Source: Membranipora membranacea (lineage: Eukaryota; Bryozoa; Gymnolaemata; Cheilostomatida; Membraniporidae). From it: DNA of 64,000 nt. Within the stretch, counting starts at the first letter, position 1; each line of letters opens with the position of its first letter. Shown here piece by piece: positions 12,250 through 22,740 of this stretch. The stretch lies in the NCBI GenBank assembly GCA_914767715.1, contig OU612067.1, positions 8,618,001 through 8,682,000 on the forward strand. The letters are read 5' to 3'. Both the position numbers and the translations under genes were made by a program. Under the pieces are notes generated by a model. It ran no database searches. It saw nothing but the letters and a program-made list of their open reading frames with translations, and had not been told where the DNA came from.

Positions 12250-12400
12250 CTTCAGGACAACCTGATTGAAGGCTTTAGGAGAGATATTTTGCCCATTCTT
12301 ATATAGAGTGCCAAAGTCAGCGTAAACGCTCTGAGTTGAACAACAGGTTTGGAGTTGCACTGGCTGCTGGGTCTCATAGTGACGCTTCAACCTGAGTGGC
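12250..12400 (-). CDS. Coding-like exon upstream of the transposase exon
   Basis: Minus-strand open frame of about 48 residues ending VYADFGTLYKNGQNISPK plus a short tail, followed by a donor GTGAG (complement of about 12245-12249). It lies in the right place and orientation to be the exon before 11277-11517. I do not recognise the domain. Its upstream end merges with the 247-bp tandem repeat at 12396. Confidence 0.4.
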
Positions 12401-12889
12401 ACAATTTAATTAATGTTATAATGAACATTCAACAAGTGGTTGGTGAGAAACACACACTTGATTTGTTATATGCACTCTGAATCTTTGGTAATTACCAGCA
12501 TTTTTACACACAAGCAACTAATATAGTAAATTGAAATACTCATACTGTATTTATTAGCCAACTAAGCAAACTCTACAATCCAAAACTTTTACCATTTACT
12601 AGCACTTGTATTCCCCCCACTGGACTGGGCCTGCCAGAGTTTGTGGCACAATTTAATTAATGATATGATGAACATTCAACAAGTGGTTGGTGAGAAACAC
12701 ACACTTGCTTTGTTATACGCACTCTGAATCTTTGGTAATTACCAGCATTTTTACACACAAGCAACTAAAATGGTAAATTGAAATACTCATACTGTATTTA
12801 TTAGCCAACTAAGCAAACTTTATAATCCAAAACTCTTACCATTTACTAGCACTTGTTTTTCCCCCACTGGACTGGGCCTGCCAGAGTTT
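12396..12889 (+). repeat. Tandem duplication, 2 x 247 bp
   Basis: GTGGCACAATTTAATTAATG starts at 12396 and again at 12643. The two 247-bp units differ by only a handful of bases, and both end ACTGGGCCTGCCAGAGTTT. The first unit begins at the coding-like exon at 12250-12400, so the duplication may have involved an intron of that gene. Confidence 0.9.
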
Positions 12890-12935
12890 CTGACCATATT
12901 TTGCCTTAGGGGGCATTTTTCCCTCATAATATCAA

Positions 12936-14123
12936 GTGAATATGGTAATGAGTCCGCCAAAATGCAGTCAATACAGTTATTATTCTGCGAGCTGCGAGAC
13001 CCAACTTGTCGAGCTGACCACTGAGATTTCCCAACATCTGGACAAAGGCGAAGAAGTAGAGGCATGCGTGCTTGACTTCTGTAAAGCCTTTGATAAAGTT
13101 AATCACTCAAAGCTGATTCTCAAGCTGTGTAATCTCGGTGTTCGCCCACAAGTGACCAACTGGATCAAGGAATTCCTCACTGGAAGAACTCATGTAGTCG
13201 TTGTTGATGGCTATCCATCTTCTGCTTGTGCTGTAACTTCTGGTGTCCCACAGGGCTCGGTGATCGGCCCCACTCTATTCCTTGCCTACATTAATGACCT
13301 GCCCAGCTGTGTGAAATCAAATGTGCGCCTATTTGCAGATGATACCATTATCTATGCATCTGCAGATAAAGGTAGGCAGCTCCAGGAAGATCTAAATGCC
13401 CTTGAGCAGTGGGAGCTTGACTGGGACATGGCATTTAACCCTACCAAATGTGAGCATATCAAGTTCACCCGTAAAAGAAAGAACATGATAGACAACACCT
13501 TCTCATTCCACGACATTCTGATGCCGAAGGTTACCCACATCAAGTACCTCGGTCTCAAACTAGATAACCAACTGAAATGGGGCCTGAACACCCCGTATAT
13601 CTGTGGCAAAGCATCAAGTAGGCTAGGCTTTGTAAGTAGGACAATACCATCTTCCCTGCCTAAGCTTCGAGAGAAAGCCTGCATACAGCTGGTTCGACCA
13701 GTTATCGAGTATGCCAGCACAGCATGGGACGGTACCATCACTACTACCCAGAGTAAAGAGCTGGAGAGCACCCAAAGACATGCTGCCAGAAATGTCAACA
13801 ACCTGAAGCGAACAGATCGTACCACAAGTGTCAGTGCACTCATATAGACAATGGACTGGCCGCTGCTTAGCGAACGAAGAGAACACCGTCGTCTCGGCCT
13901 GTTCAGAGCCATGCACTTCCAGGAGGTAGCACCTAAGATCACCGACTACCTCGCACCCCAAACATCCACCACAGGCTTTGCAAGAAGACACCAGATGCTA
14001 TACCAAATACCACATACCAACACGGTATCTCATATGAACAGCTTCTTCATCAAAACTGCAAAGCTTTGGAACCAACTTCCACCAGGCAACTCGCTGCTTA
14101 CAGGTCCCCCAGTGGCAGGTTAG
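12936..14123 (+). pseudogene. Non-LTR retrotransposon reverse transcriptase, 5'-truncated with one nonsense codon
   Basis: The frame encodes the palm of a jockey/CR1-type reverse transcriptase: SCETQL, then VLDFCKAFDKVNH (first catalytic Asp), SGVPQGSVIGPTLFLAYIND, and the catalytic LFADDTIIY. A thumb-like part and the element's typical C-terminal tail NSFFIKTAKLWNQLP follow in the same frame. A single TAG at 13846-13848 separates the two parts, and a normal stop follows at 14121-14123. Fingers, endonuclease and upstream ORF are absent, so this is a dead 5'-truncated copy, as is usual for target-primed insertions. Confidence 0.9.
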
Positions 14124-14617
14124 GGCGTATGGCTTTCTAAATTTGGTTATCAGTTATTGATCCGGAAACGAAATACGGATATATGAGATTGCCACATCTC
14201 AATAACCTTCATCAGAAGTTGGAGATTACTCGACAAGTACCAAGTAGTAAGTAATTCCCAAAAGGAAACCGCCATAGTGATTTAATAGCAGTAAGCCAAT
14301 TGGAGTGTCGATGAACGAAGACGTCCCTTTTGTTTATTTGAAATATTATTTAGTTTATTGAAATACGATTGATAACAATGAAATAGACATTTTTTAAATA
14401 CAGAAAGAAAATATAACTTTGATTATGATAAATAAAAACAGATTCAGTGAAGAAAAATTAATTATAAAAAATATTTTTTGAAAGCTTTAGTTTGGGTGAT
14501 CAACGTGGCGTCAATGGTAGGATTGTAAGAGAAATCAAGGGTAAACTATGCTGAGAAATTGGGAATCTTTCAGAACATTTTCATCCACAGCCACGATAAC
14601 TTTGTTCATGCAAGCTT
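14124..14617. other. Non-coding, AT-rich
   Basis: Probably the 3' tail and flank of the retrotransposon, becoming AT-rich from about 14340. No gene recognised. Confidence 0.4.
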
Positions 14618-14705
14618 CCCATCTTCACCACAACAAACACAAACCACACACACACAAGGCTGCAACTCATCAAATCAACTGTCAGTGACCTGCTGTCTGT
14701 GCCTT
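14618..14705 (-). repeat. Inverted fragment of dispersed repeat R1
   Basis: Reverse complement of the segment seen at 28862-28950 and, split by the hAT-like insertion, at 3922-3963 and 5258-5310. It includes the AC-rich run complementary to the TG run of R1. Confidence 0.75.
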
Positions 14706-14883
14706 GAGAGGGAAAGGGGGTGGTTGAGCCTGGACATGCTTGTTTGTAACTCCAGATGCCTATGCCACAGGTCTACTCCAAAACATGGGACTTTGGCAAT
14801 GTTTGACTGCCCCCACCTCTTGATTTTTTGTTGCAAACAAAAAAGTCTCAATGGTGGAGGTCAAACAGTGCCAAAGTCTCAGG

Positions 14884-15262
14884 CATAGGACTGCCGCAGT
14901 TCCTGATTTTGGGCTTGGTGTGGATGGGGGGTGGGAAGGATGGAAGCTCTATTTGCTTTGCAATTCTGAGTTTTTAAGGGAACAAGATTTTTAACTATTC
15001 AAGTTTTTTCACAATTCCCATACTACAAACTAATACCGGTAGGGGAGTAGAGAAGACAACTATATCGCCTATTCTGCACATATTTGAGTTATCTTCTCTT
15101 ATCCCCTACCGGTAATAGTTTGTAGTATGGGAATTGTGAAAAACTTGAATAGTTAAAAATCATGTTTACTTAAAAACTCGAATTGCAAAGCAAAAAGAGC
15201 TTCCATCCTTCCCACCCCCCACCCACACCAAGCCCAAAATCAGGAACTGCGGCAGTCCCATG
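14884..15262. repeat. Near-perfect hairpin element (about 170-bp arms)
   Basis: GGACTGCCGCAGTTCCTGAT near 14888 reads reversed at 15239-15258. Pairing continues inward through the GGGTGGGAAGGATGGAAG block and TACCGGTA-containing segments to a short loop near 15075. Arms match almost base for base, so the element is young or under gene conversion. A second, smaller inverted repeat (about 14780-14883) abuts it on the left. No coding content. Confidence 0.85.
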
Positions 15263-15269
15263 GTCCCAG

Positions 15270-15523
15270 GTTTTAAATTAGACCTGTCAATTCCGGCATA
15301 TTTACCCGTCCCTTGCTTGAGCAATATAAAAACTAAATCGATATGTAAGTCCTGCTATTCATCAGTTCTCGCTAAATACATCACTAGGTCAGCACATAAC
15401 TCAGCACGCCGCCACCAGCACCAGTATTTCACTCCCCAAACCAACACCACTCACTGTTGACGATCGATTCGAATGGAATATGCTGCCTGACACCAGTCAT
15501 CTACTGAGCCCCCATTGTGTCTA
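15270..15523 (+). pseudogene. C-terminal remnant of a second non-LTR retrotransposon
   Basis: One frame (to 15460) gives HNSARRHQHQYFTPQTNT. An overlapping frame then gives DRFEWNMLPDTSHLLS and a stop near 15523. Together these resemble the end of CR1/L2-type pol proteins (basic segment, then W-N-x-L-P). At least one frameshift separates them. It is distinct in sequence from the copy at 12936-14123. Confidence 0.5.
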
Positions 15524-16021
15524 ATATTAGCCCGTAATTTGAAAATTTGTTGCTGACCTGGAACGATAAACCGATTGTGGCACAACGATGTCTAAAGTCA
15601 CAGCTGTAGAGGCTGGCGCTGGAAACCTGCCAACTTGCAGGTAAACATGCAGGTAAACATATTCCACAAGAAAAGTGTCATAATATAACTTATGATGTTT
15701 GCTTGGCACAATAAAACGGGAAATGTGAGTTTCAAGACTGTTTTATATATGAGTGATCATTAAAATCAGTACAATTGAGGCTTTAAAATCAGGGGATTGA
15801 GAATAGGTATAGGCCTAATGGGTTGTGGTTGGCAAACTTTCAACTACGTCGAACATGGAACCTTACAAGACTCTTCCAATCAACAGATAAATCCAAATTA
15901 TCTACTGTTATTTCAGGTGCCTTAGCAAACAATGCTTTGTAGCCAATTCCAAACTGCAGTTGGGAACAACTGGTGATGATATCTGAAGGTTTATTACACC
16001 GTTACCGTATTCCCATTCCAA
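15524..16021. other. No gene seen
   Basis: Unique-looking sequence without an open frame, conserved motif or obvious repeat. Confidence 0.4.
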
Positions 16022-16340
16022 AATAAAGTACAGTTATGCTGTAGTATGTTGGATAGGCCTTGGGAGCCGATGTCTGGGAGACATATCCCAAGACACCTAT
16101 GAGAGTTGTAAAACAAAAGGCCTTTTGTTTGGTGAACAAGGAATACAATGGCAGGCAAAGTTTGCTTGTCTGAATACATGTTGGGTGTATGTGATTGATG
16201 GTTGGGGAACATGTAGGCTAGCCTCAGTTCTCCACTTTTGCTACACTCATTTGTGGGTATTCACAATCCACCCACAGCTACAATATGTAGGAACCACTGG
16301 CAAAGGGTATTTTACAACTGTACTTTATTTTGTAATGCCT
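16022..16340 (+). repeat. Dispersed repeat R1, copy 2
   Basis: Matches 3538-3900 over its length, including the AAAAGGCCTTTTGTTTGGTG and TACAATGGCAGGCAAAG blocks and the TACTTTATTTTGTAATG end. Short open frames within it are shared by chance and shifted between copies. Confidence 0.8.
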
Positions 16341-16866
16341 CCTTCACAAGGGGTTGCACTACTACCCTCTGTTTCCAGCTTGATGCTTGGTTTTGTCTGT
16401 GTCTTTATATGTTCCTCTGGTGTGTCTTATGGTCTTTGGTAGAAAACTACCACAGTAAGTTTGTAATCCTGCAAATACAAAGGTTAGCTCACCCCCGGCA
16501 GCAGATCTTGCGTCGTCATAATGTTTTCGGTCATCGTAAATCTCAGCATAGGCCTGTGCAAAAATAAATTTCCTCATCTTCATAAGAAGTGCTACTCTGT
16601 GATCGTTCACCTTTGCTATAGTGTCTGCAGGCCAAGCTCAGAGCCAGCATCAGTGTTGGATCATTTCAAGCGAATAATGTAAGATAGCCTAGGCAGTCAT
16701 CTTTAAACTAATTTAGTTGTTTTTCCTTCAAACCCGCTCAATCTTTTTTTAACTCTTAGCTGCCAGCCTTACCAAAGACTAAGGAGGTAAAAGGTGTTCC
16801 AACCATGTTTCGCAATAATTAAGTTGTGGAATGTCTCCGCTTCAATGACTTATTCATATTCAGACA

Positions 16867-17215
16867 TGGCCTGTCTTAACAAGCTTTGTTCGGTGGGAGT
16901 GGGGGGAAAGCTTGTTAACTCTTGCATTGCTCGATGTCGAGCAGCCGACATTAAATGTTGTCTTCTCTTGCGATCGGGTAGATAACTTCTTCATCACACC
17001 AATCAATTTGTATCGGACAACGGATTCGTCTTTTTGGAACCTCCGGAAAGACAGCTCTGTTGTCCAATTCAAATTGATTGGTGTGATAAAGAAGCTATCT
17101 ACCCGATCGCAAGAGAAGACAATATTCAATATCGGCTGCTTAACATCGAGCAATGCAAGAGTTGACAAGGTTTGTCCCCCCCCCCCCACCGAACAAAGCT
17201 TGTTAAGACAGGCTA
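16867..17215. mobile_element. MULE-like hairpin transposon with 9-bp target duplication
   Basis: Terminal inverted repeats start TGGCCTGTCTTAACAAGC at 16867, and the complement of the right end (17215) reads TAGCCTGTCTTAACAAGC. Arms of about 165 bp pair through the whole element. The sequence ATTCAGACA flanks it on both sides (16858-16866 and 17216-17224), an exact 9-bp target-site duplication. Nine-base duplications and long TIRs are typical of Mutator-like elements. The arms differ mainly at a C/G run (17176-17187). No transposase is encoded. Confidence 0.8.
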
Positions 17216-17976
17216 ATTCAGACACAGAATGGCCACTATCCATGGTCGGGTCCCAGTCTATATTTGGCCTGATATGGAGATCTAGTGGGAGAGGTATGCA
17301 CCCGATGTCGCTAGGGGCTAGAAAAATCAACCTTTGAAAGCTTCCCCAGTTGTTCTCAAACCTTTAACTTCTGTGGCACCAATGACTTAGCAGTGAATAG
17401 CAAGCATGCTCATCGATTGCACCATCTCACCATCCCCAAAAAAGAATGGGTTGGTAGCGCAAATTAGCAAGCCCACATCTCACTACTTGGAGTTGTGTTA
17501 TCTCATCCCATAGTACAGTCCATTCCACCATCGCCACCCTAAACACTGTGTAAGTGTTAATGTTATTGGAATTACATAACCCATTGCTGGAACCCCATGT
17601 TCTTCCAAGCTGTCTTTTCAGGTTGTCAAGACACGCTATAACCACTATCCATAGTCTTGTCATATTTTATATTTGGCTTGATATGGAGACCTTGTGTTTA
17701 AAGTGGTTTGTATTATTAAGGACAGGAGTAGGATGTATGGTTTCTCGTTGTAAGATTGTAAGATGATTCTAAAAAAGCCCAAGGAAATGAGAGTGTATTG
17801 CAGAACAGCAAGTAATGTAGCTCTTAAAATATTTGTAACTTATACCAGTTAGGAAATAAATGCAAAGAAAGCTTGAATGTGAGTTTATCTCAAACCCTCA
17901 CCATAACTCTTATAGGACAAGATCCCATGGCACATGATCATAAGCTTACACGTGTTTCTTATAGACAGTAGCTAAC

Positions 17977-20900
17977 ATGGCTGACAGCGCTGAGGTGAAA
18001 AGCCCAGCTGGAGACGGTCAGAGAAGGTGTACATATTGTTTTCAGGAGCTCAATGAAATGACAGACCCGACACAACTTCCCTGTAGCCACATAGTGTGTC
18101 TAACCTGTCTGGAGAATGACTGGAAATTGGATGAGTTGCAGTGCAGGGCTTGCAGGTAAGATTAGTTGATTACAATTCATAGTTTTTTTCTGTGCTCAAA
18201 CCGTGCAGTGATAGCTGATAGTAGCTTTCCATTATCAGCAACTTTCCCAAGTCGGTTGATAATGAAATGCTTCTACCAGCTTTCTCGGCACAGTTTCAGT
18301 GCTTAAACTATTTCTATCAAGGGATGCTGTTACTCCTTGATTCAATTAATTAATTTAGTTATATATCATTTTTCTCCCATTATCTTGCTAAGGTTTATAA
18401 TATGCAGCTGATTATCACCCCATTCTGATTCAAAATACATCTCTATGCATCCCTTGTCAGCATAGTTCTGTTGACACTATGCATGATGTTTGTTCTAGTA
18501 AAGAGATTAAAGTAGAGAGCATCACAAATCTACCCCAACTAAAGATTGAGCTAGCGACCGACATATCGAGGAATGAAAGTCGACCTAGTGAGACACAGGT
18601 GAAGAGCGAACAATGTGATATTTGTGAGTCACAAACTGCTGCTGTGATATTTTGCATTGATTGTGGCAAAAAGAGCTGCAAGGCACACAAAGAGGTAATC
18701 AAATTCTTAATTACTTTGTTACTCCATTGAAATATGAGAATAGTGAGAAGGATATACCTTTTAAGGGCCTTGAAACCTTCAAAAGTTTATTTTGAGTACC
18801 TCACCAGCGTACAGCCTGTGAATTTTGCCTCCCGCACTGTATAAAAGATTCCGATGCGATCAAATGGCAAATAACATGTATGTCAACATGATGAGCAACA
18901 GTGCCCCTGTTCACATGTGCATTTTGATCAACTATGCATCCGCATTTAATTTAACCAAATCTTAATCCAACTGATAGTATTCATGGATTAAAGGAACACG
19001 TCTGACCTTGAACAAGCTCAGGGCTAATCATGCACGTTCTTCTATCTAAATAGTCCAAACATTCAGTAATCCCACAGCCACCCACTTGTAAAACTATTGT
19101 GACTCAGATTGCCTGTGTTTTAGCTGGGTGTTACTGGGATGACGGTCAATGCGAAACTTAAAAGACGTAGACTTTTAGCTAGAATTGATTACTGATGGAA
19201 TTTCTGCACATATAGCCATACTGTGCAGTTAACCATTTATCGATGGATTTATATCAGTGAATATATGGCCTGTGCATCAACTTGCAGCACAACATGAAAT
19301 GGCTGCCTAACCAAGGCATAAAAAACTTTGCCCTTAATATTTTATTATAGAGATCAAATTCCTGCAGTTTCCTAGCAAATCTCTATTACCAGAATAACAT
19401 CATTGACCTCTTCTGAATTCCTCTATAAGTTTTAATGTCTCATTCAAAATTTCTGAGGGAAATCATTTAAACATGTACAAATTCAATATCTTGTCGTTAC
19501 ACTATCTTTTAGAGTCACCAGCATTATTACAAGGAGACACACAGAACTATAACGATATCCACATTCTCGGAGAGACCAAGCTACTATTACAATGTGTGCT
19601 GCCAGAAACACCCAGAAAACTACCTAGAGTTCATTTGTAGCGGATGCAATGATATAAGATGCTCCTTGTGTTTATTAGCACCAGGCATGTGCATAAGAGG
19701 TTAGTCAAACTGCCCTGTCTTTTACAAAACAGGAAAGCATGCAGATTTATGGGACAGTGGCAAAAACGATTTTTAATGTGTAGCCGTGGATCTTATACCC
19801 ATATGCCATAGTAATTAAAAAAATTTGATTGGCAGGAGTTGCGGGTTCGACTTGGGGAGCTGTAAAAGGTTAATTGTTTCAGCCCCAGGACCCTTGGGTG
19901 TACACCTGACTTTACCTTTTTTACTCTGACCATAAATTACTGGTAGGGCATTTCATTATCAACCACATCCCGATCAGAGTTTACCTCAAAAACTGAACAG
20001 TATACTGAGTGATAAAGGAATGCTATTACCAGCAACCCAGACAGAATACCTTTACTAGTTATGCTATGTTTAAACAGTACCTATAATTGATCAGAATATC
20101 CCTATAACAAACTGACTGTTAATATAAACATGACATAACTAATGTAACTATCTATGTGTGTTTTTCTCTTTGCTGTGTTCTGCTTCTAGTTTGTTGCTTT
20201 TTTTCTGTCATCAGGTACCATTGTTATGCAGATTTTCCTCAAATACCCCTAACCTAACTTTTTGAAACTAGGTTATCAACATGAAACTGTTGTTGGTTGA
20301 CTGTTAGATTTTGCATATATACAGGCGGTATGCATCAGTATCAAACCTTAGAGGGTATGAGAGCTGGTGTTGAAGAAGAATTTCAGAGAATGCTGAAGAA
20401 AATATCTGACAAGATAACAGAGCTTTGTAACTTAGAGAAGAAGACATGGCAAACTGTGGACCAGATGACAGAACATTGTGATAAGTTGCGAAAGGAAGTT
20501 GATGACAATGCCGAGAAACAGGTACCGTCGTATTCCATTTAACGTTGAGATGTCATTGGGTATTTTTTTGCCATGTTGTGGATAACTACTGTTTTTAGTT
20601 ATAGAAATGTCACAGCATCCTAGTTGGTTCACTCAAACTGGTTGAGATTGTAAGTTGTGCACAGTTGACCACAGCAAAAACAATTTTTTGCTCCACCTAC
20701 ACTACTTCACCATATCAATATTTGTCACACACACTTGACTCCACATGCGATGTTACTCAGTTTTTACATGTATGCATATCACCTAGATACAGCAAACTGT
20801 AGTTTTATTGCGGTGGCGCTCATAATTGATCATCATTGGTCACACATTGTAGATCTCAGAAATTTTGAAAAAGTCTGACGAGTTGAAAAAGACCATAGCA

Positions 20901-22740
20901 GGTTATCAAGAAGATGAAATGGTTAAAGCTCAGGTCTACATAAAAAGCTTACTGGATAAAGTAGACTCCCTTGAGTCAACTCAAGTATCCATATCAAGCT
21001 TTCTAAGAATTAGCCACATTACAAGCGTTGCCAGAGAGAAAACACAACTCAGATCTCAGTTAGCCTCAAAAACGCTGCTGGACACCTCCACTGAGTTTGC
21101 TTACCAGGAATTTAAAATGGAAAAAGAAGGCAAGTGATACACAAAACACTTTCATGGTTTTAGAATTTCTCAGGGCACTCAGGGGCTCTTCTTTTTTATA
21201 CCTTTTCATAGTTTCTTCATGAAATTCAATTGCTGAATGTTTAGTAATTCATTCTACAACACCGTACCTTGTTTCCAATTGAATGGCCTCTTCAGGTACT
21301 GTAAGCATAGAATGCCATAATCAGGTTGGCGAAAAATGAATAAGAGACCATATCTGGTGATAAAATCCATATCAGGCCGTTAGCCCTGAAAAGGAAGTTT
21401 CACCAAACTCTTAAAAGCTCCTTGATACTGATAAGCCACGCTGTTACAACTACTCAACTAAGTTTGAGCCTTAAAACTAGCCTTGTCCTTTTTGGCTTCT
21501 AAAAGCCATATGCTGTTAGTTGAATACTCAGTTGAATATTATATATTGTTACTAATCAAGGTGCAAAGCTGAAAATTGGGGTTTTCTTTCAGATGAGGAA
21601 GGTCCTGGAATGCAGCTGGAGTCTCTAGGTGAATCGCAGGCGAAATCAATCAAGACCGAAAAGATACAACCACTTGTTTCCAGTGGTATAGTCCCTGTTA
21701 GAACTGTCAAATTGGCAAAAGGGCAAAAGTGTCGGACACTAGCATTTAATGAACTTGGAGAGCTTGTATTTGGATCTGGTGGTTGCATTGTTCTTAGCAA
21801 CATTGACCTCATCTGTAGACATCCAATAGATATTGTCTTCCAATCTAATGCAGTCAGTTGTGTAGCTCAATATAGGATGTGCATCTACGTTGCATTGAGT
21901 GATGGCGCGGTTTATGAGATTTATCCCTACCAAATGACTCATCATAGGCGAGAACTATTTGTAGTGAACAAGGTTAATCATTTATGTCAGATTTGTGTAT
22001 TTAATGAGTTTTTGGTTGTTACTAAGTCTCATCAAAGCATTCTCATCCACAATATTTTGACAGACACGGGAGAGAGTCATACGCTCTCTGGTGTTAGTGT
22101 CATCACCTCATTCTGCTTTGACCACGACGGCCATCTTCTGGTGCTGGACTCAAAAGAGGAAAGGGTTAGCAAGTTTATGATTGCAGAAGGCCAACCACCA
22201 AAACTCTTATGGAGGTGTGACGGAGTTAAGCATGGACTGGCTCTTTGCGTTGATACGAGTGCCAAACATCGATGTATATTTGTTGCCGGATGGAATAGGA
22301 CACTTCACTTGATTTATGCAGGTAAGCATATAGGGAAATGATTCGTTGGAGTGCAATTCAATTTAATTCAAATAGATTATCATAAAAAAAACAGATTTTA
22401 TTTTACCTACAAAAGGTTTACAATCATGTGGAAGAAATCTCTGTTTGGTGTACATCAAACCCGTAGATATTAAATATCTATAGTGAAACCCATTTGATTT
22501 TGCCGTCATCTTTACTCAGAATGACATGTTCTACAGCCAAGCATGGTTTAGCCTACATCATGATCATTGTTATTTCTTGCAACATTTTTAGGTAAAATAA
22601 TGAAGGTGCTTACCTGTGATGCTTTACCTGTTCATGTGGCTAACGTGCCGGAGTTCTGTTCTATAGCTGTGTACGGTGATGTTCTTGTCTCAACGGCATA
22701 CCAATCGGCAGTTTTCCATGTTTTCCGACTTGAACCCTGA
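17977..22740 (+). CDS. TRIM-NHL-like protein, copy 1 (RING, two B-boxes, coiled coil, propeller)
   Basis: Seven exons: 17977-18155, 18466-18694, 19513-19699, 20325-20521, 20853-21129, 21593-22321, 22592-22740; 648 aa. Residues 18-59 form a C3HC4-type RING (CTYCFQEL, LPCSHIVCLTC, CRAC) as in E3 ubiquitin ligases. Residues 110-147 are a first B-box (CDICES, CIDC, CKAH). Residues 165-190 are a second (CCQKHPENYLEFICSGC). About 199-356 is charged and heptad-rich, a likely coiled coil. The C-terminal 290 residues include FDHDGHLLVLDSKEERVSKF, an NHL/propeller-type blade. The start ATG is shared with the paralogue at 30716. Intron 5 uses a GC donor (G|GCAAGT at 21130). An AATAAA lies at 23088. It probably ubiquitinates proteins or RNPs bound by the propeller; the target is unknown. 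Model supported by identical exon lengths in copy 2. Confidence 0.9.

Noticed and set aside
13352-13991. Long minus-strand frames over the reverse transcriptase
   Set aside because: Antisense shadows of the retrotransposon coding frame.
16860-17337. Two overlapping long frames on opposite strands with similar proteins
   Set aside because: They arise because the hairpin element reads the same on both strands; no domain is present.
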